64,000 nt of DNA, taken from Propionibacteriaceae bacterium. Its GTDB lineage: Bacteria > Actinomycetota > Actinomycetes > Propionibacteriales > Propionibacteriaceae. The stretch's first letter is position 1, and each line of letters begins with the position of its first letter. Shown in pieces: positions 51,736 through 60,581 of the stretch. Where the stretch lies: contig JAFKJK010000022.1 of assembly GCA_017306015.1 (NCBI GenBank), positions 1-64,000 of the forward strand, in the 5' to 3' direction. A model generated the notes under the pieces. The model was not told where the DNA came from. It was given only the letters and a program-made list of their open reading frames with translations, and did no database searches. Made by a program: the position numbers and the translations under genes.

Positions 51736-52947
51736 ATGAGAGTACTTCAGGTCAACTCGGTGTACGGCCGAGGAAGTACCGGGCGAATCGCGCAGAACAT
51801 CCACGGCTACCTGCTGCGACACGGGGAAGACTCGATGGTCGCCTTCGGCCGCGGCGAACGGCCCGACGCCGATAACATCGTGCGAATAGCGAACCCTGCG
51901 TCGGTAGGCATCCATGTTGCTGGTACCAGAATAACCGATCGTCACGGATTCTTCTCCAGAGCCGCCACCGCCAACCTCATCCAGCTGATCGAAGCTCGGC
52001 GGCCCGACGTCCTGCACTTTCACAATCTGCACGGCTACTACCTTCACGTAGGCGCTCTGTTCGAGTATCTCGCTATACACCCCATGCCGATCGTGTGGAC
52101 GCTGCACGACTGTTGGCCGCTCACTGGTCACTGTACTTTCTTCGACAGGGTTGGCTGCTCGAGGTGGGAGAGCGAGTGCTTCGAGTGCCCTCTGAAGAAC
52201 GAATACCCATCGAGCCTGTCCGATCAGTCGACACGGAACTTTCGAGACAAGCGCAGATTGTTCGGAGCCGTCGAGTCGATGACCCTGGTGACGCCCTCGC
52301 GCTGGCTCGCCAGCCTGGTGTCTCGCTCGATCTTGGGGAGCCGACCCCTGCACGTCATCCCAAACGGCATTGACACTGCGGTCTTTCAGCCCCGGGCGTC
52401 CTCATTCAGGGTCGACGCAGCCATCGACCAGGGGGTCATGGTGCTTGGCGTTGCGAACATCTGGGACGCCCGAAAAGGCCTCCGCGACCTGTTGGAGGTT
52501 GCGGAGCGCCTGGACTCCAAAGGGAAGGTGGTGATCGTCGGGGCGATTCCGGGCGCCAAGCCCCCAGCACCGCCGAACGTTGTATTCATATCGCAGACCG
52601 CGAGTGCCCGAGATCTGGCCGAGGTCTACAGCGCCGCCGACGTGTTCTTCAATCCAACCTACGAGGATAACTTCCCAACCACCAACCTGGAGGCGATCGC
52701 CTGCGGGACCCCGGTCGTCACGTACGCGACCGGCGGCAGCCCGGAGACTCTCGCCCTCGGGAGCGGCGCCGTCGTGGGCCAGGGGGACATCGACGCTGCC
52801 ATGTCGGCGCTACTTGTTCTCGCGCAGGAGGAGACGCTCGAGAAACCCGGGTCAGCTTCCTCGCTGGACTTGGAGTCCATGTCTCGTCGGTATCTGGACC
52901 TGTACACCAGCGTGGTCTCGGAGGGTGACTCAGTCGCTAGGGATTGA
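51736..52947 (+). CDS. GT4 glycosyltransferase
   Basis: From the ATG at 51736, with AGGAGAGG upstream, the 403-residue protein has a GT-B fold. It starts RVLQVNSVYGRGSTGRI, and HFHNLHGYYLHV, TLHDCWPLTGHCTF and a Cys-rich CSRWESECFECP follow. VIPNGIDTAVF is near residue 205, and the nucleotide-sugar site NPTYEDNFPTTNLEAIACGT is present. The TLHDCW and Cys-rich motif mark a recognised subgroup of GT4 enzymes in surface-glycan loci. It overlaps the convergent Wzx gene by 11 bp. Confidence 0.85.
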   Translation: MRVLQVNSVYGRGSTGRIAQNIHGYLLRHGEDSMVAFGRGERPDADNIVRIANPASVGIHVAGTRITDRHGFFSRAATANLIQLIEARRPDVLHFHNLHGYYLHVGALFEYLAIHPMPIVWTLHDCWPLTGHCTFFDRVGCSRWESECFECPLKNEYPSSLSDQSTRNFRDKRRLFGAVESMTLVTPSRWLASLVSRSILGSRPLHVIPNGIDTAVFQPRASSFRVDAAIDQGVMVLGVANIWDARKGLRDLLEVAERLDSKGKVVIVGAIPGAKPPAPPNVVFISQTASARDLAEVYSAADVFFNPTYEDNFPTTNLEAIACGTPVVTYATGGSPETLALGSGAVVGQGDIDAAMSALLVLAQEETLEKPGSASSLDLESMSRRYLDLYTSVVSEGDSVARD

Positions 52948-54391
52948 ACGACGGATTCTCGCCTGCGCCCACCAGCTCATCAGCCTTCGGACCCCGCAGC
53001 CCCTTGACGAACACATAGCCGGCTGCGCCCAGAACACACGCAGCGATCACGACCCGACACGCGATCGCCCACGCCGAGTCCCACGGCAACGCCACTGCTG
53101 CGCAAGTTCCGACCAACGCCCAAGCAACAGGCAGCAGCAGGCTGGCATCGCGCAACCTCACCCTGGACACGTGCCGTGCCAGCGCCCGGGTGACCCCCGC
53201 CAGCAGGACGTAGGTGAGCACGTAGCCAACGCCAAGGCCCATCAGTCCGACTATTCGAACTGCGACCGCCGACGCGACGAGGCCAAGCCCCAACGCCAAG
53301 GGCGTCGCGATCGCGAAGGCTCGGGTCCTTCCAGAAGCGACGACGAGAATGGAGTAGCCCTGGAAGGCTGCTGCGAACACCGCGGACATCGAGACAGTTG
53401 CTGAAAGGGGCACCATGGCGGACAGGTCGTACGACCGTGGCACCAGTACCGCCAGAACCCAAGGGGCAATTGCGCCCAGAGCGGTCGACCCCAAAGCCGC
53501 AAGCCACGATACGACGCGCGTGGTCACCTCGAGCTGCACCCCTCGCTCTGCCTCGGGCACCTTCAAGATGATGGGCATCCACGCGTAGCTGACTGCGCTG
53601 GCGATGATGGCCGGGACCGCGCCCACGTAGAGGGACACCTGAGCGCCCGCGCTGCCTGTCGCGCCGAGTAACCACCCCCCAACCAAGACGGAACCACCGG
53701 CGACGCTATTGATCGCCAGTTGATGCGGGACAAGCGGGAGCCCTACTCGTAGACTCTGACGGAGATCAGCGAGCGGAAGACCGATCCGTCCCTTCCGAAG
53801 TACCCTGCTGTACGCCACGACGGAAATACATGCATAGGTGCAGAGCAGAGCCAGGACGTACGCCAGAGGATCCTGCCTCCAGACGACGACCACCCCGAGC
53901 CCGACCGCGGGTGCGATCAGGCTTGTGCCAAAGGCCAGGGCGACGAACTCCCACACATCTTCTCGGGCGACCGCGAGCGCCTGTACCATCGCCAGTCCCG
54001 CGCCGAGCCCGCCCGTGGCGATCGCCGCGGCGAGGACAGACTCACTCAGCCAACCGCTGACCCCGAAGAACGCACACGCGCCCGCGATGACCAGCGCCGT
54101 TCCAAACGCAAGGATCGCGCCGAGAACTGCGACGCCGCGAGCGCCGGCGTGCCCGCTGTGCTCCGTCAGGGCGTGCCGCGTGATGGCCACCGGCAAACCC
54201 ATCGCTAGCACCCCCACAGCGAACTGCATTACTACTATGGCGGCTGCGACCACGCCGTATTCGGCCACGCCCATAGACCGAGTCAGGAACGGAGTGACCA
54301 GTATTCCCGCGAGAATCGGGGCTGCAGACGCGAGCGTGTAGATCGACCCGCGCCCGAGCAGCCGCCCCACAATCGAGACCCGAGGGATCAC
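52937..54391 (-). CDS. Wzx-like polysaccharide flippase
   Basis: The 484-residue protein has 12-14 membrane helices and starts IVGRLLGRGSIYTLASAAP, followed by LVTPFLTRSMGVAEYGVVA. This N-terminal pattern is typical of MOP-superfamily O-unit flippases. It has VGLPLVPHQLAINSVAG in the middle. It is the third gene of a reverse operon with a Wzy-like protein and a GT4, joined by ATGA overlaps. Export of an undecaprenyl-linked repeat unit is the likely role. Confidence 0.82.
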   Translation of the reverse strand: MIPRVSIVGRLLGRGSIYTLASAAPILAGILVTPFLTRSMGVAEYGVVAAAIVVMQFAVGVLAMGLPVAITRHALTEHSGHAGARGVAVLGAILAFGTALVIAGACAFFGVSGWLSESVLAAAIATGGLGAGLAMVQALAVAREDVWEFVALAFGTSLIAPAVGLGVVVVWRQDPLAYVLALLCTYACISVVAYSRVLRKGRIGLPLADLRQSLRVGLPLVPHQLAINSVAGGSVLVGGWLLGATGSAGAQVSLYVGAVPAIIASAVSYAWMPIILKVPEAERGVQLEVTTRVVSWLAALGSTALGAIAPWVLAVLVPRSYDLSAMVPLSATVSMSAVFAAAFQGYSILVVASGRTRAFAIATPLALGLGLVASAVAVRIVGLMGLGVGYVLTYVLLAGVTRALARHVSRVRLRDASLLLPVAWALVGTCAAVALPWDSAWAIACRVVIAACVLGAAGYVFVKGLRGPKADELVGAGENPSFNP

Positions 54392-55833
54392 CCGGCATCA
54401 TCCCGCACTGCCGACCAGCGCCAGCGTCTCCGCATCGCTAGCCACGCCACCAGTAGAACCGAGAACCCGATCGCTCGCTCACCGCCCTGGAATAGCTGAT
54501 TATTCGCCGACAGGTAGAAGACGAGGAGGCACAGGCTAATGAAAACGGACGTCGCCAGTGGGTCACCGAACATCACTACATCTCGCCACGCCGCACCGAA
54601 GGCCCACCCGATCAGCACCATCAGGAGGACAACGCCGGGGAAACCAACGTCTGATGCCGGGTGGATGAAGAAGGTCGCCCATCTCTGTCCCACCGGCCAG
54701 CCCGCACCCGTAATCTTGCCCGCGTACGTGGACGCGACAACCGCAGGTTCATCTTGTGCGTGCCCCGTGAACTTCAGTATGTTGTGGCGGAAGAACTCGG
54801 AGAACCCGAGCCCAAAGGTGGAAGTGAACGGCTGGTCCATGGCAATCGACAGCCCCTTGAAACCTTGAGTAAGGTAACTCGTCAACAACACCCCCAATGG
54901 GACGAGTCCCTTTGGAGCTACCGCATAGAAGACGCTATCTCGCCTCAGCTGCCCGCCGTAGTAGCCAACGTCCACCATTGTGGCGGCGACCTGCTCTGAG
55001 CGTTTCGCATCAGTAGGGTTCGACTGACTGCTTCCTTGCGCGCGCTCAATGTCGGCGGACAGGCGGCTCGTCATGATCGTCGAGTAGTAGGTGCCGAACA
55101 GCGCCACGATCAGGATGATCGCCCCGGCGGCCAGCAGTATGCGCCGCCTTCGACCCTTCTTGAGCGATGCACCGATCACGAGCGTGAAGAACAAGATCGC
55201 AATTCCACACGTTTCCGCAAACCCATTTGCGGTCCCCTGGGACACATTCAGGGCCAACGAAAGCGTGACGCATCCCACACCAAGGACCCGCGAGTATGGC
55301 TTGAGCCGCGACCACAAGAAAAGCGTCATCGGAAGAACAGGGGTGGTTGCCGGGCTCAGCAGCATCTTGACGTACAGGACCGTTGGCGACGATGTCTCGT
55401 TCAACAGCTTCGTCGTCGCGTAGGCACGCCCCGCGTCCGTGAGACCCATAACCACGTCCGGAAACCACTTTCCTGTCGTGGCATAGCAAACGAAGGGAAA
55501 AACCAGCAGGAAGCATGCCGCGCCGAGCACCATGAGAGCATTTGGGTCGATCCTGCGGTAGTTGTCAGCATGCGACAATTGGTTCGCTCGCACGGCGAAA
55601 AGGTAGCCGCCAGTCAGCGCCACGAGACACGAAACCAAGAAGACGTACACGGCCACCGGGTTGCCGAGCCGCCAATCGATCGGCCCGAAAAGCCCCAGGG
55701 CGATACTCAATGCGAAGACGCCACCGCAAACGACGAGGGGAACCAGCTTGGTGAAACCCGCGAACTCGAATGGGCTACCGGCCGGGTCGCCGACAAGCAC
55801 GAGCCTTGAGGGCCATGACGTCGACCTACTCAT
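54388..55833 (-). CDS. Wzy-like polysaccharide polymerase candidate
   Basis: The 481-residue protein has about twelve membrane helices and one long loop at roughly residues 240-370. That layout, plus the position directly before the Wzx gene and overlaps on both sides, suggests an O-antigen/capsule polymerase. Wzy proteins share little sequence, so the call rests on topology and context. No diagnostic motif is claimed. Confidence 0.65.
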   Translation of the reverse strand: MSRSTSWPSRLVLVGDPAGSPFEFAGFTKLVPLVVCGGVFALSIALGLFGPIDWRLGNPVAVYVFLVSCLVALTGGYLFAVRANQLSHADNYRRIDPNALMVLGAACFLLVFPFVCYATTGKWFPDVVMGLTDAGRAYATTKLLNETSSPTVLYVKMLLSPATTPVLPMTLFLWSRLKPYSRVLGVGCVTLSLALNVSQGTANGFAETCGIAILFFTLVIGASLKKGRRRRILLAAGAIILIVALFGTYYSTIMTSRLSADIERAQGSSQSNPTDAKRSEQVAATMVDVGYYGGQLRRDSVFYAVAPKGLVPLGVLLTSYLTQGFKGLSIAMDQPFTSTFGLGFSEFFRHNILKFTGHAQDEPAVVASTYAGKITGAGWPVGQRWATFFIHPASDVGFPGVVLLMVLIGWAFGAAWRDVVMFGDPLATSVFISLCLLVFYLSANNQLFQGGERAIGFSVLLVAWLAMRRRWRWSAVRDDAG

Positions 55834-57062
55834 GCGATACCTGCGGCAAAGTCGAGCACGCGGCGCGCTTGAGCGAGACTGGTCTTGCCTGTCAGAACGA
55901 AGGTCCGCGCCGCGATGCCCATTTCCGTTCGCCGCTCCGCAGGCATCCCAAAGACTCGCTCGAGGGCTTCGGTAATCCCGTCCGGCCCTGGACGGTCGAT
56001 TGTGAACACCAAGTCGATGTACTCGTCCGGGATTCCTGGCAGCCGGGTGGTCAGGACGGGAGTTCCGGTCGACATGTATTCCATCACCTTGGATGGAAAA
56101 GAATACCTTGTGAATTCGCCGTCCGTCGGACGCGGATTAACCAGAAGCGATGCGTTCAACTCAGCATTGACGACCTCGGCAATCGGCACGGTCCCGTGCA
56201 GCACAATCCGGGAGTCCGCTGAGCCCGCCTCCCGCACATGCCCCATAAAGTCCCCGTCACCGTAGATCTCGAGCCTTGCCCGGGAGTTCTCCCAGGCCGC
56301 GAATCCGGTAACGAGCGCGCCGAGGCCGTAGATCTCTCTTATTGCCCCTGCGTACACGATGACCGGGTCCGACGGCTCACTATGGCGCGAAACCTCTAGA
56401 CCGGGATCCGCTACCCCTTCCATGACCATGGACGGTAGGTGGCCCGGATTGACCACGGAGTTCATCTCCTCAGTGAGAAGGATGAATCCGTGCATTCGCG
56501 CGTACAACCATCTCATCGCGGATGCGAGCAAGGAGCGGATCCGCGTTCGCGGCCTGCTCGCATCACTGACGTCGGCCATATACGCATAGATATCAGCGAA
56601 AAGCGCTATTCGCATCACTGATCGACCCGCGCATGCCATTAGCACGGCTGGAACCGCGGTCACATAGGCTGCGTCGACGATGACGAACCTGTGATCCGCA
56701 CCGCGGGTCGAGCGTCGCCATCTCAGCGCGTAAAGGAGCACCTGTAGGGAGACCCACGCCTGCCTCGCTACCGGCAGGTTGAGGAAGCCAACGTGTTCGA
56801 CGAGTTGGTCGGCTGACACTCGATCCTGTCGGGACTTCCACACCAGACCCTGGTGCATTGCCGGCGTCACGGCTCGCCCGACAACGGAGGTGACGCGAGC
56901 GCCGTTGGCCGCAAGGCCCTGCTGCAGGAGATTGTGAAACTTGAAGCTCGACTCCGGCATGCCGTACGTCACGTGGGCCGCTTCTGGCCGACGGAGGCGG
57001 TTCATTCGCTCAAACTCGCGAGGCGATGGAGCAGATGAGACATACAGTACTTCGGTTCGCAT
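55830..57062 (-). CDS. GT4 glycosyltransferase
   Basis: From the ATG at 57062 the 410-residue protein shows GT-B features: VLYVSSAPSPREFERM at the start, VIVYAGAIREIYGLGALV near residue 230, LEIYGDGDF, and the sugar-nucleotide region FPSKVMEYMSTGTPVLTTRL with the conserved Glu. The frame stays open 62 codons further upstream but that sequence is unlike the family. It is the first gene of the GT4-Wzy-Wzx operon, divergent from capE across about 190 bp. Confidence 0.82.
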   Translation of the reverse strand: MRTEVLYVSSAPSPREFERMNRLRRPEAAHVTYGMPESSFKFHNLLQQGLAANGARVTSVVGRAVTPAMHQGLVWKSRQDRVSADQLVEHVGFLNLPVARQAWVSLQVLLYALRWRRSTRGADHRFVIVDAAYVTAVPAVLMACAGRSVMRIALFADIYAYMADVSDASRPRTRIRSLLASAMRWLYARMHGFILLTEEMNSVVNPGHLPSMVMEGVADPGLEVSRHSEPSDPVIVYAGAIREIYGLGALVTGFAAWENSRARLEIYGDGDFMGHVREAGSADSRIVLHGTVPIAEVVNAELNASLLVNPRPTDGEFTRYSFPSKVMEYMSTGTPVLTTRLPGIPDEYIDLVFTIDRPGPDGITEALERVFGMPAERRTEMGIAARTFVLTGKTSLAQARRVLDFAAGIA

Positions 57063-57250
57063 TGCCTGATCAGCCTCCGTCCCTCGGGTTGGTTTGCGGC
57101 CGCCGCGTCCTTGGCACTCTGCCGCTTGTGCCTGGTGCGCCGACCCGTTGATGCTACATGGCGCCGCAGCCGATCCCGCGGTCAGGCGGGTCGCTGTATC
57201 TTGTTGTTGGCTAGATTCCAGACGACATCTGCGTGAGAGGCTACCCACAC

Positions 57251-58294
57251 ATGACTCCCCGCGTCCCAGATCGGACGTCCACCTCGACCGTGCTCATCAC
57301 CGGCGGGACGGGGTCCTTCGGCTCGACGGTCGCCCGCCAACTCCTCGCCGGCGACGTGGGCGAACTCCGCATCCTCTCCCGCGACGAGGCGAAACAGGAC
57401 GACCTGCGCCGCTGGCTCGGCGATCCGCGGGCGCGGTTCTACGTCGGCGACGTCCGCGACCGGTACTCGGTTCGCGAGGCTATGGCCGGTGTCGACTACG
57501 TGTTCCACGCAGCGGCTCTCAAGCAGGTGCCGTCCTGCGAGTTCTTCCCCCTGCAGGCTGTGGCCACCAACGTCCAGGGCAGCAGCAACGTGATCCAGGC
57601 AGCCCATGAGTGCGGTGTGAAGTCGGTGGTCTGCCTGAGCACCGACAAGGCGGTCTACCCGATCAACGCCATGGGCATCAGCAAGGCGATGATGGAGAAG
57701 GTCGCCCAGGCGTTCGCCCGCAACCATCCCGAGTCGTCCACGACCGTGTCCATCACCCGCTATGGCAACGTGATGTACTCCCGCGGCTCGGTGATTCCGC
57801 TCTTCGTCGAGCAGTTGCGCGCGGGCAAGCCGCTCACCGTCACTGATCCGGCGATGACCCGCTTCCTGATGTCACTGGACGAGTCGGTGGAGCTGGTGCA
57901 GTACGCCTTCGCCAACGCCACATCGGGTGACCTCTTCGTCAAGAAGGCACCGGCAGCGACCATCGCCGACCTGGCGCGCGCCGTCGCGCTCGTCCTCGGG
58001 GTCCCGGAGCCCGAGATCAACGTCATCGGAACTCGCCACGGCGAGAAGCTGTACGAGTCGCTTCTGGGGCGCGAGGAGATGGCCAAGGCTGAGGACCGCG
58101 GGGACTACTACCGGGTACCACTGGACGCCCGCTCGCTCGACTACGGCTTGTTCGTCGAGGACGGCGAACAGGAGCCCGTGGAGCTCACCGACTACACCTC
58201 GCACAACACGACGAGGCTGAGCGTCGAGCAGACCGCGGAGATCATCACCCAGCTGCCCGCGATGCAGAAGGTGCTCGCCGAGGTCCGTCGATGA
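57251..58294 (+). CDS. capE: UDP-GlcNAc 4,6-dehydratase/5-epimerase (CapE/FnlA)
   Basis: CapE starts UDP-L-FucNAc synthesis from UDP-GlcNAc. The 347-residue protein has LITGGTGSFGSTVARQLL, HAAALKQVPSCEFFP, and STDKAVYPINAMGISKAMME. In the last, Met replaces the usual Tyr before GISK, as in inverting dehydratases. GTRHGEKLYESLL is near residue 270. The ATG at 57251 fits better than one six codons upstream. It overlaps capF by ATGA. Confidence 0.92.
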   Translation: MTPRVPDRTSTSTVLITGGTGSFGSTVARQLLAGDVGELRILSRDEAKQDDLRRWLGDPRARFYVGDVRDRYSVREAMAGVDYVFHAAALKQVPSCEFFPLQAVATNVQGSSNVIQAAHECGVKSVVCLSTDKAVYPINAMGISKAMMEKVAQAFARNHPESSTTVSITRYGNVMYSRGSVIPLFVEQLRAGKPLTVTDPAMTRFLMSLDESVELVQYAFANATSGDLFVKKAPAATIADLARAVALVLGVPEPEINVIGTRHGEKLYESLLGREEMAKAEDRGDYYRVPLDARSLDYGLFVEDGEQEPVELTDYTSHNTTRLSVEQTAEIITQLPAMQKVLAEVRR

Positions 58295-59406
58295 GCGGAA
58301 TGCCGCGGATCGCGGTCACCGGGTTCGACGGCTTCGTCGGTTGGCACGTCCGTTGCGCTGCACGCGCCCGCTGGGGCGGCGACATCGTCGGGCTCGGGAT
58401 CGAGGAGTTCGCCGACCCGACGCTCATGGACGCCGGCCTGGCCGACGTCGCCGCCGTGATCCACCTCGCTGGAGTGAACCGCGCCGAGGATCCCGCCGAG
58501 ATCGAGCGGACGAACCCGTGGCTGGCGGAGCAGCTCGTTGCCTCGCTGCGTCGCCTCGATCGCCCGGTCCCGGTGGTCTACGGCAACTCGATCCACTCGT
58601 TCGGCGATACGGTCTTCGGCGTTGCCAAGCGCAAGTCCGCCGAGATCCTCGCCGCTTGGGGCGAGGAGGTGGGCGCCGCGGTGATGGACGTCGCCATGCC
58701 GAACCTGTTCGGCGAACACGGCCTGCCCAACTACAACTCGGTCGTCGCGACCTTCTGCCACACCATTGCCGGGGGTGGGTCTCCTTCCGTCGTCGACGAC
58801 AAGGAGTTGCCGCTGCTGTACGTCGGTGAGGTTGCGGACCGTCTCCTCGACCTCGCGGTCTCCCCCCGAGGCGGTCAAGTGCTGCTCGAGGGCCGTTCCA
58901 CCTGGGTCAGCGAGGTCGCGTCGCGACTCACCACCATCGCCTCGGACTACCGGACGGGGAAGCTGCCGGACCTGTCCGATCCGTTCACCAAGCAGCTGTT
59001 CAACACCTACCGGTCAGCGACCTTCCCTGATCACTTCCCCATCCACCCGGCACCGGCCGAGGACCCCCGCGGACGACTGGTGGAGGCCGTGAAGGCCAGC
59101 GGAGGCGAGGTGCAGGTGTTCTACTCCTCGACGAACCCTGGCTTCACCCGCGGCCAGCACTGGCACCGCCACAAGGTCGAGCGCTTCCTCGTACTGTCGG
59201 GGTCCGGGACGATCCGGCTGCGCAAGCTGTTCAGTGACGAGGTCGTGGAGTTCCCCGTCAGCGGGGAGAAGCCTGCCATCGTCGACATGCCCACGTTCTG
59301 GGCTCATTCCATCACGAACACCGGCGACGTCCCGATGGTGACGCTGTTCTTCGCCGACGAGTTGTTCGATCCGGCGAACCCCGACACGATTCCGGAGGAG
59401 GTGTGA
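58291..59406 (+). CDS. capF: CapF/FnlB-type reductase with cupin domain
   Basis: CapF epimerises and reduces the CapE product to UDP-6-deoxy-L-talose-type sugar on the way to UDP-L-FucNAc. The 371-residue protein has an N-terminal SDR domain (VTGFDGFVGWHV, FGVAKRKSAEIL) and a C-terminal cupin from about residue 250 with the metal-binding segment GQHWHRHKVERFLVL. It ends with HSITNTGDVPMVTLFF. Domain order and length match CapF. Confidence 0.92.
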   Translation: MSGMPRIAVTGFDGFVGWHVRCAARARWGGDIVGLGIEEFADPTLMDAGLADVAAVIHLAGVNRAEDPAEIERTNPWLAEQLVASLRRLDRPVPVVYGNSIHSFGDTVFGVAKRKSAEILAAWGEEVGAAVMDVAMPNLFGEHGLPNYNSVVATFCHTIAGGGSPSVVDDKELPLLYVGEVADRLLDLAVSPRGGQVLLEGRSTWVSEVASRLTTIASDYRTGKLPDLSDPFTKQLFNTYRSATFPDHFPIHPAPAEDPRGRLVEAVKASGGEVQVFYSSTNPGFTRGQHWHRHKVERFLVLSGSGTIRLRKLFSDEVVEFPVSGEKPAIVDMPTFWAHSITNTGDVPMVTLFFADELFDPANPDTIPEEV

Positions 59407-59407
59407 C

Positions 59408-60550
59408 GTGAAGGTCATGACTGTGGTCGGTACCCGGCCGGAGATTATCCGACTGGCGGCCGTCCTGCGGCGCCTGGACTCGACCGACGGCATCGAGCAC
59501 GTCCTCGTGCACACCGGCCAGAACTGGGACCGCCAACTCAACGAGGTGTTCTTCGAGGACCTCGGACTACGTCCACCGGATCACGTCCTGAACGTCGACG
59601 TGTCCTCGCTCGGCGCCACGCTGGGCGACATCCTGCGTCGTACCGAGGAGGTGGTGGACGCCGAGCGCCCGGACGCCTTCCTGGTGCTCGGCGACACCAA
59701 CAGCGCCCTCAGCCTCATCATGGCCAAGCGTAAGCGGATCCCCACCTACCACATGGAGGCGGGCAACCGGTGCTTCGACGCCAACGTGCCCGAAGAGACC
59801 AACCGGCGACTGGTCGACCACACGGCCGACTTCAACCTCGCTTACACCGAGCACGCGCGCCGCAACCTCCTCGCCGAAGGGCTGCATCCGCGCCGTGTCG
59901 TGGTCACCGGTTCGCCCATGGCTGAGGTGTTGGAGGCCCACCGGGAGCGGATCGGGGCATCGACTGCGGTCTCCGATCTGGGCGTGGCCGAAGGACAGTA
60001 CTTCCTCGTCTCGGCGCACCGCGAGGAGAACGTGGATTCGCCCACGCGCCTCGCGTCCCTACTCGACTGTCTGGAGGCGGTTGCCTCCGAGTGGTCGTTG
60101 CCAGTGCTCGTCTCGACGCACCCGAGGACCCGCAAGCGTCTCGAGGCGTCGACGTCCGGACGCGAGCTCAATCCCCTGATCCGGTTCCACGAGCCGTTCG
60201 GCTTCCTCGACTACAACCGGCTGCAGCTCGGCGCCGCGTGCGTTCTCTCCGACTCCGGGACCATCGCCGAGGAGTCGACGATGCTCGGCTTCCCCGCGGT
60301 CACGCTGCGGTCTTCGATCGAGCGACCGGAGGCGCTGGACACGGGTGCTATCACGATGACGGATCTCGTGCCCGAGGCCGTGCTGCGGGGGGTCCGGTTC
60401 GCCCGGTCCCGGGCCGAGCGCGCGCCGGAGGGCGCTAATCGCGGCGGTGAGCGCCCGGCCGACTACTCGATCCTCAATACGTCCGAGCGGGTGGTGAACC
60501 TCATCCTGTCCACCGCTTTCCAGCACGAGTTCTGGACAGGTCTTCGATGA
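59408..60550 (+). CDS. capG: UDP-N-acetyl-sugar 2-epimerase (CapG/FnlC)
   Basis: CapG performs the last step to UDP-L-FucNAc. The 380-residue protein has VVGTRPEIIRLAAVLR at the start, HTGQNWD, HMEAGNRCFDANVPEETNR, SAHREENVD and LSDSGTIAEEST, all typical of the WecB/CapG epimerase family. It starts with GTG one base after the capF stop, with GGAGGAGG upstream. Together capEFG are complete. Confidence 0.93.
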   Translation: MKVMTVVGTRPEIIRLAAVLRRLDSTDGIEHVLVHTGQNWDRQLNEVFFEDLGLRPPDHVLNVDVSSLGATLGDILRRTEEVVDAERPDAFLVLGDTNSALSLIMAKRKRIPTYHMEAGNRCFDANVPEETNRRLVDHTADFNLAYTEHARRNLLAEGLHPRRVVVTGSPMAEVLEAHRERIGASTAVSDLGVAEGQYFLVSAHREENVDSPTRLASLLDCLEAVASEWSLPVLVSTHPRTRKRLEASTSGRELNPLIRFHEPFGFLDYNRLQLGAACVLSDSGTIAEESTMLGFPAVTLRSSIERPEALDTGAITMTDLVPEAVLRGVRFARSRAERAPEGANRGGERPADYSILNTSERVVNLILSTAFQHEFWTGLR

Positions 60551-60581
60551 CGGCGACTCCGCTGCAGCCGCGACGGACACC

